In this document: positions 31,601 to 40,600 of the stretch, piece after piece | Layout of the letters: each line of letters starts with the position of its first letter | Numbering within the stretch: position 1 is the stretch's first letter | Source of the DNA: an uncultured Isosphaeraceae bacterium | GTDB lineage: Bacteria; Planctomycetota; Planctomycetia; Isosphaerales; Isosphaeraceae | Reading direction: 5' to 3' | NCBI GenBank assembly: GCA_945957605.1 | Contig: CAMFLR010000009.1 | Span: forward strand, 62,001 to 126,000 | DNA: 64,000 nt | The notes under the pieces: generated by a model | The model's input: the letters and a program-made list of their open reading frames with translations, nothing else | Told to the model about the DNA's origin: nothing | The model's database searches: none | Position numbers and translations under genes: made by a program

Positions 31601-34600
31601 CGACGCAGCCGAGATGCCGATCGTCGCACCGACCCCCGTCCCCTCGCCGACGCCGATGCCGATGCCAATTCCACCACCGTTGGCAACGATCGCCGACGCA
31701 TCGATGGCGACCATCGACAGCGAGCCAGCGCCCGCCGTTCCGGCCTGAACCGACTGATTCTTCGCCGTGCTGGCATCGACGATGTACGTCTCAACCTTGT
31801 TCTTGACCGTATTGCCCGACCCTGCACCGGCCGCTGCGACGCCAACACCATCGGTATTGCTGGCACCGATAGCCACCGCACCGCCAATCGTCAGCGCCTG
31901 AATGCTCGCGCCGGGGCGCACGTTTGAAGCGCCAAACGAGAGCGTGCCCGAAGAACCGGCCAGCGTCATGCCGCTTCCCGAACCGGCAGACGTGAGGACG
32001 ATCGTCTTGCCGGCAAGGGCGTCGGCCAGTGTCGCGGCCAAAGCGATTTCCGTCGCATTGATCTTCACGACATAATACGTCGTTCCGTCCTTCAAACCGC
32101 CAGGCGCCGTGTTGCCGGCCCCTGCGTGATAAACGACGGCATCTCCAGTGTTCAGGCCGTGCTGCGTTGCGAACGAAATGCCGCCACCGTTGTTCGACGA
32201 AAGCAGCAGCGAACCAGCAGCGGTTGCGGTTGATGCGTTGATGTAAGCCTTGACCGTGTCTTCAACGTCGTTCACCGCCGCGGCGACACCGAGCGACGCA
32301 CCAATGGCCGTACCGGCGCCAGAAACGCCGATGCCAATGCCCACACCGCCTGCATTGGCGATGATGGTGGGCGTGTCGTCGGCAGTGAGGCTGATCGTGC
32401 CGGAATTGGTGGTTGTGAGCGTCGAAGATGTCGAAGCGAAAGCCTCAACATCATTCTTGATCGTATTTCCCGAGCCCGCACCCGCGGCGCCCACACCCAC
32501 ACCAGTTTCACCAGCCGAGTAGCCAACTCCCAGCGCACCGCCGATTGTGAGCGCCTGCACCGAAGCTGTTTCGCTCGCAGAAATCGTCAGGTTGCCGGTG
32601 CTGGCCGTGGCGCTGGAACCATCGACAAATGCGAGAACCTTATTCTCAATATCGTTGACCGCAGCCGAGATGCCGATCGTCACACCGAGTGCGTTGCCAT
32701 CGCCACCAATCGCCAGGCCAAGGCCGAAACCGCCCGAATTTGCGGTGATTGATGAGTTATCGGATGCGTTGATGTTCAGCGAACCATGTCGCGTCTTGGC
32801 ATTGGCGTTGTTGCGGAGATAAGCTTCGTCGTCTTCCTTGATCGTGTTGCCCGTTCCGGCCCCTGCCCCGGCGAACGCGCCAGTGGTCCCCGTTCCGGTC
32901 GCGAGTGAAGCTGCCACGCCGATTGCCAGCGCCGCGACGACTGCAGACGATGCAGCTTCGATCGACAGATCGCCATCAGCCGTCACCGTCGCGCCATCAA
33001 CTCCAGCATCAACCGAACCCGAAACGTCATTCACAGCGGCCGCCACACCAATACTTCCAGCCCCGGCCGTCGCGCCGCCAAGCGCCTGCGACGCCGATGC
33101 GTACGAAAGCGCGATGCCAAAGGCATCGGCTCGAATCAGCGTTGTCGAGTCGGTGGCCGTCAGCGAGATGTCGGCGTTCGAGCCCGTGGGTGTCGATACA
33201 TTGGCCCCGCCTTGAATCGTGGCGGCGATCGTCTTGCTAATCAGGTTTTCGGAATACGCACCTGCCGCCGCGCCGGCAAGAGAGCTATTGAACGAAACAC
33301 CGCCCGAAGCCTTCGCCAGCGCCCCGCCCACGGCAAGCACTTCCTCGTCGGCGGTGGAAGTGGCGCTCAACGAGATGTTGCCGCCAGCTGAAACCGTCGA
33401 ATTGGCGACGAACGCCTTCACCGAGAAACCAGCCTGCGAGCCGATGTCGTTGATGGCGATCGACGCGCCGATCGACAGCGATTTCGCCCCTTCAGACGCA
33501 TCGCCACTACCCCAGGCAATTGCCACCGCGCCTGCCTGCGCGAAGACCTGCGAGAGGTCCGTCGCCGTGAGCGCGAGCGTGCCGTTGATATCAACGAACC
33601 TGGCCCCTCCGCTGTTCTGAATGAACGCCTGCGTATCCTGATCAACCAGGTTCGCCGCACCCGCACCAGCGAGCGCCACGCTGGTCGCACCACCCGATGC
33701 GTACGAACCACCGATCGAGAGAGCTTCGACGATCGGCTCAAATGTCGCAGTCGCCGAGAGATTGCCGCCGACATTGAGCGTGGCGTTGTTGATATAAGAC
33801 TTCGTCTGGCCCAGAACCTGGTTGAACGCAAATCCCACCGCGCCCGCGATCGCAGTGGTCTGCGTTTCCTGGTGACGTTCTTGCGTATTCGAGGCCGATG
33901 CACCAGCCACAGCGAAGGCGCCGATGAATCCCTTATTATCCGCGCCAATCTCGGCGTCGCTGCCGACGTCGATCAACCCGCCGGGATTCGCGGTCGTCGT
34001 GGTCAGAAGATCGCCAATCACGGCTTCGGTGTCGCGGTTGATGCGCTGAATCGCCACCGATCCGCCGACGCCCGTTTTTTCGGAAATCGCCAGAGCACCG
34101 GCGACTGAGACAGCAGTGACAGAGTCAGTCGCCTGCACGACAAGGCTCGCGTCAAGGCTATCACCATCGGAATCCAAGGCTTTATTGGTGCCGACCGTGA
34201 TCGACGACTGACTACCCACCCGAGCGATCGTCGTGTCATTCACGCCGACATAAACGACAACGCCGTTGAAGCTGAAGTCCTTCGACTTCCCGCCCGAACC
34301 GGCGATCGTGATGCCCAGAATTCCGTTGTTGGCGAGCACCGCCAGGCTATCGGCGTAAAGCTTCACGCCATCTTCGACCTGGGCTTCGATATCGTCGTGG
34401 AAGAGATAGACGCTAACCGTCGCTCCCACGGCGGCGGAGGTTTCGGGGCCTCCCACACCCAGCGGAGTGAACTTCTTGATCGAGCTCAGCGGGTTGCTTG
34501 CCGACCATCCTTTGAAGTCAGAAGATGTGCTGATGCCAAGATTTCCCAGCCCCGGCGTCTGGATATTGCCATTCAGGCTGATCGTGTCGTTCTCACCGGT

Positions 34601-37600
34601 GCCGCTCACCGTCACGTCTTGCTGGCCGGTGCGGTAGCTCGTGTCCTGGTTGACAGACGCGCCAGTCTTGATGCGTGCGTCGCCGGTTGCTTCGAGCAGC
34701 AGAACGGTCACGGCGCCAGCAACCGATGCCTTCGTCTGACCGGTCGCGAGCGACTGCGCCTGGTTGTTGAGCAGGTTGTTCGTGAGACCAAGGTCGCCGT
34801 TGAGATAGGAGTTGAGCTGGCGGAAGTTTTGCAGGAAGCCGAGCGCCCCCGCCGCCACACCATTCGACCCTTGCCAGAGCAGCTTGTTGGTGTAGTCGGT
34901 GTTGCTCAGGTCGAGCGTATTGTTTTCAGGGCCAATGTAGGTGTAAACCTCGTACGGCTTGCCGCCTCCCCCCTTCGACTTGTCGTACGTGCTGGGCACC
35001 TGCACGGTGTCGCCGTTCGCAAGCGTTTGCGAACCATCGGAGGTCTTATACGTGGCGGTGTAAACCGTGGGATCGCCGAACGATGAAAGGTCGGAACCCC
35101 AGGTGCTCGTGGGGTCGAAGGCGTTTTCCGAATCGGCCTTGACCGCGATACTTCCCTTCGCGTTCACGATCGCGTTACCAGCGATATAAGCAAATGTGTC
35201 GTTATGATAGTCACCAACGTCAATCGCCAGAGCAACACCAACGCTGACCGTGCCGGTATAAGTCTTCGATTGGTCTGGCTTCTTCCACGGCTCTTCGCTG
35301 GTCTGTGCCGTGGCACTGGCGTAGATAACAGGTGCATCCGACACGCTCGAATTGACGGTGATCGAGCCGCCCGCGTTCACCTTGGCATGATCGGTCGCGT
35401 CGGTCGTAACGCCATCGCCAATTCGCGCGACGACGTTGTTGTTCTCCTCGACAACCGCCACGCCGGCGACGGCCTGGAAATCTTTGCGAGTGCCGGTCGC
35501 GCTTGTTTCCTCTTCCAGCCCGAGCTTGCCCTTCACCCAGGAAATCGCGTTGTTCACGAACGGGAAGAGCTCATCCCCCTTGCTCTTGATCTTTCCGACC
35601 GTCGACTTGAACAGGTCCTGGAACAGGTCGCCCGTGCCGTCGGTTTCGACACCGGCCGAAGCGACGACGCCGTAGGAATAGATGGGTGGGACCGTCTTGG
35701 TGATTGGCTCCTGATTCAGCATCGCGGTGACGGTGACGTTATTACCGACCGTCGCGGTGCCATCAAGGAAGGCGTTCACCTTGCTCTCGGTGACGCTGAC
35801 TGCAAGCGCAACTCCAACCTGTCCATTCGCACCCGATTGCGACGTCCCTTGCGTCGAGTTGCGCGTAACGGCATCGCCCTGAACAAACAGATTCTGGCCG
35901 ATGTTGAGCGTCGCGTCCTTGGTGACATCAGCAATCGCCGTGTCGATCGTCACGCTGAGACCGATGCCAAAATTCAGGCCCGACTTGACCTTGCCGCTCC
36001 CCTTGGATTTCACCGTGTTATCGGTCGAGGCGCGAACGATCGCATCTTGCGTCGTCGTGATCGTGACGCGGCCCAGCGTCACTTCGGCATCGGTCTTGGC
36101 AACGGCCGCTGCAATACCAACGACTGCAAGCGATGTCGGCGAGGCGCTGGGGGCTGCGGTCGAGCTTGACCATGCTGTGAAGGTGTTGGCGACAATTGAT
36201 GTCGGCCCAGCGTCGGTCGCGGCGGAGCCGATTGAGATCGTTGCGTCCGACTCGGAATACGCCACCGCGGCGAAGAACGACAGACCTTTTAGCACCTTCA
36301 AAATGCTGTTCAGGCCGGTCGAGAGAATCGTCGACAGACCGGGCACATTGCCGAAATCGCTGGCCTTGAGCAGCGCGGTGTTCGACGCGGTCGCCATGAT
36401 CTCGACATCGCCGCCCTGAATCGTCGCGTAGCCAATTTGAACATTCACGACATTCAAATTGACGTTCGCATTGCCGAGTCCCGGAAGACCCGTCACGTCT
36501 GCGCGATCATTCACCGCCTGAATGAGAATCGTGCCGTCGAGACTGGGGGATGCGGACGAAATCGCCAGCAACTGCGCACCGCCGCCGATATTGATCGTCT
36601 TGCCCATCAGCGTGATATCGCCCGCCTTACCGGGAGCGCTGGTGTCGATCTTGTGTCCCTGGAGATTGATGACCCCGGCGTTGACCGAAACGCTGCTTCC
36701 GTTCGTGACGAGGTCGCCAACAAAGGTGAGCGTCTGATCGGCCAGGTGCGAAATATCGGCCTGTCCGTTGTAACCTGAGAATGTGATTGTGCTCGCATTC
36801 GTTCCCGGGTACCGCACCCAGTTCATCACCGACTGACTCACCGTCGTGCCGAAGCCCGTCACGTCGACGTTGCTATTCGCACCGCCGGGATAGACCGTTA
36901 CCTGGTGAGCGCTGTCGTTCGGGCCGGTCGGCTGTGTCATACCGGTGACATCAATCAGGAATTGATTGCCGCCGGCCGTGCCGCCCTTGAGCGTATCAAG
37001 TCCGCCGCCCGAGTTGATCACCACGGGACCAAGCGTGAAGGCCGACGCATCGATGACGTTAGCCGATGCGCCGCCGGTCAAAATGGCCGCTTCGATACCG
37101 CTGATGTGGTCGGTATAAGGTCCGAATGTAAGGGCCGTGTTCGAGAGTGTGAAATTCACATCGCCCGACTCCACAAGCGTGTCGGAACCTCCGCCACCGA
37201 CGATTGTGGCGTTGCCGTTGCCACTCGTGAAAACGTCGTTACCCGGAGAGCCAATGAGTGTGGCGGTGCCGCCGCCTCCATTGATCGTAACGCGGCCAAT
37301 TCCCAGCGACGTACCGACGAGCGTGTTATTCAGACCGGCTGCCGTACCTTGAATGCCAAGATCCGTCGCAGCGAACGAGCCGTTCCAGTCGGCCACGGTC
37401 AGTTTGCCCCCACCGCCGCTGTTATCGACGAGCTTGATTGCCCCGCCGGTGAATGTTGCGACGAGTTGCGTACTGGCAGCTTCAATCGCGTCGAGCACGT
37501 CTTGAATCGTTTGAAGCTGGCTGAGATCGACGAAGACGTACGAGCCATCGGTGAGCATGACTCGAATATCCGATGCACCATCGGAAATCGGCTGGCCGGT

Positions 37601-40600
37601 GAGCGTCGTTCCCGTGCCAGTTCCCAGAATACCGAGATCGGCCGCGGCGGTTGATCCGTTTCCAGACGCAACCTTGATGTTGCCGCCGTGGCTCTGCGTG
37701 TCGGTGAGAACGAAGCCCGTTCCATCAGTGTTGAGTCCAACCGTCAGGCGACCGTGGCTGGCGGTCATGATGAAATTTTCAACGTCGCGAATCGTCGCCG
37801 CGGTGCTCAGGCTGACGTTCACGATCGTGCCGTCGGTGAGCGTGATCTTGAGGTCGCTGCCGGGCAACGTATGAACGCCCGCGCCATTGTTCATGGTCGA
37901 AAGCTTGTCGATCGATTCCGACCCTTGCATGTTCACGAACGAACCTTCGGTCGTCCGCACGCCGTTGCCGCCGTTGAGATACTGCAGCCCAGTGATCGCT
38001 GAAGTGCCCGAGAAGCCCGAGGCATCGATGCGCGTGGTGGCCGCCCCGCCCGTGAGCTGAGCAAGTTGGAAGTTGGCGATGAGGTTCACCGTCGCGCCTA
38101 CGGTCAGGCTAGCGTCCGTGAGCGTCATATTCGCGTTCTGCGTGTCGACGATCGTGTTCTGCCCAGCGCCACCGTCGGCCGTGTTATTGCCCGATCCCAG
38201 AACAATCGTGTCGTCGCCATCTCCACCATTCAGGACGTTCGTGCCCGATCCGCCCTTCAAAACATCGTCGCCCGCGCCGCCGTTCAGAGTCGCGTTACCA
38301 TTCCACGACGAAACATCCATCAGGCTGTCAGACGCCTGCGCAGAATAGTTGACGTTCTGAATATTCGTGAGCGTGTTGTAAACCGTGGAACCTGTTGTCG
38401 TCACGCTCGCGGTGACATTGCCGCCGACGAGATCGACATTCACCACACTCAGCGTGAGCGCCGGCTTGCCGGCCATGTTGCCGACAAAAGTGATCACATA
38501 AGGAGCACCCACGTCCGCTTGCGAGACCATGATGTCGTCTGGACCGAGATTCGGCAGCGCGCCGAGCGCTGACTTGACGACGGACGTCAACGCGTTGTAG
38601 GGAATTTCCGCCGTGACATAATTACCGTACGACAGGCGGAAATTGCCCGACGTCACGCCGGAATCGACAGTTACCTGATCAACCTGATCGACCCCCTGCC
38701 CCATGTCGAGTGTCGATGACGCGGTTGTTCCGCTGAGCACGAACCGGCCGTCGTTGGTCTCGACGTTGGTGTTCGTTCCACCGCCGCCGCTGATGATATC
38801 GCTGCCACCGCCGCCCGTGATCGTGTCGTTGCCGGCACCGCCGCGAAGAATGTCGTTTCCAATGTCACCGACAAGCGTAACCGCCCCGCTGAATGCTGAG
38901 GCATCGAGCGTATTGCCCAGACGCCCGCCGGTGAGCGTTGCCTGGTTGATGCCCGAAATCGTTGCGGTAGCCCCACCCATGCTGAACGAGCTATTTGTCA
39001 GCGTCATATTGGCGTCGCGTGCGGCGATCAGCGTGTTGGTGCCGCCGCCACCGGTAATCGTCTCAGCGCCACCGCTTACGACGAACGTGTCGTTATTCGC
39101 CGTGCCAATGAGCACATCGTTGTCGGATCGGCCGTCGAGGAAAATGCCCGTCGCGGCGATGTTCGTTCCATTCAAAACAGGACCGACGCCGGTGCCGAGA
39201 ATTCCGAGATTCGCTGCGGCCGTCGACCCATTGCGGGCCTGAATTTGAAGGTTGCCTGCACCGCCGGCCGTATCGCGCACGACCAGCCCAGTGCCGGCTG
39301 AGTTGATGGTGACGATCAGACGTGGATCCGACGCCTCCATCGCGGCGATCACGTCTTGAAGCGTCGTCAGGCCGCTCAGGTCGATGGCATCGCGCGTGCC
39401 GTCGCTGAGGATGACGAGTAAATCGTCGGAGACGTTCGTGATCGGGCTGCCATGGAGAATCGCGCCGGGACTATCGGACGCGAAACCGAGATCGGTCGCG
39501 GCCGTCGAGCCGTTCATCGCGTTGATCTGAACCGCACCGCCCGCTGTGGGAGTGAGATCCTCGATCACCAGCGATTCAGCCGCGGCATCATCGATCGTGA
39601 CGCTCAATCGGCCCGCAGGAGCAGCGGTTGTGATCTTATTGATCACATCTTGAATCGTCGTCGCGCCGGTGAGGCTTACGTTGAACGACGTGCCGTCGGT
39701 GAGCACGACCTGGAAATCGGCCTTGTTGGCACCGGCAATTCCCACGCCGTCGCCATTGTTCAGGCTCGCGAGCGGGGTCGCACCTGTCATGGCAAACGTC
39801 ACGGCGTCGTTCGTTTGCACGCCGTTGCCGTTGTTCAGGACGGATAGCGGAATCGTCGAACCGCCGTCGATTGTTACGCCACCGAGCGTGAACCCGCTCG
39901 CGTCGATGCGATTGGGATGCACGCCGCCAGTGAGTGAAGCATTTTGAATGTTCGCGATCGACTCGACCATGCTCGTGGAACCGCCGAACGGCGTGATCGT
40001 GAGCTTGGTGTTGATCAGCGTGAAGTCGGCATCCATCGACTCGACGAGCGTGTTGGTGCCAGTGCCGCCGTCGATGAAATCGCTTCCGCCGTTGCCCGTG
40101 ATCGTGTCGTTGCCGCCGCCGCCGATCAGGCGGTTCGCATTGGCATCGCCGATGAGCGTGTCGTCACTGCTCGAACCGGTTACATTCTTGATACCGCTGA
40201 TCGTTGTGAAATCGGTGCCGACGCCGTGAAGCAGGTCGACTGTCACACCGGTGGAATAGGCCGAATAATCGAGCGTGTTGTTCCCTGGACCAGCGACCAG
40301 GGCTTGAATGCCAGTTGCCTTCACCGTGCCGGCGGCGCTGGTGATATTCAGGCTGTCGTCGGCATTCACGGCGACATTCTTGTCACTCGAAATCGCCGAG
40401 AAATCGAGCGTGTTCGTATCGCCGCTCGTTACGGTGCCGGCACTAATCGTGTCGGTACCCCAGCTACCGGTGAAAACATAAGTATCATCACCGCCGCTGC
40501 CCGAGAGCGTATTATTGCCCGCACCGCCGTTGAGGACGTTGCTCTGGCCGTCGCCGGCAATCGAGTCGTCGCCGCTGCCGCCGGTCACATTTTCAATGCC

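Noticed and set aside
30250..33460. Regular repeats that could be taken for a CRISPR-like array
   Set aside because: The repeats are long (about 370-390 bp), diverged at DNA level and in frame with the giant protein; they lack the short identical repeats and unique spacers of CRISPR, and no cas genes are present.
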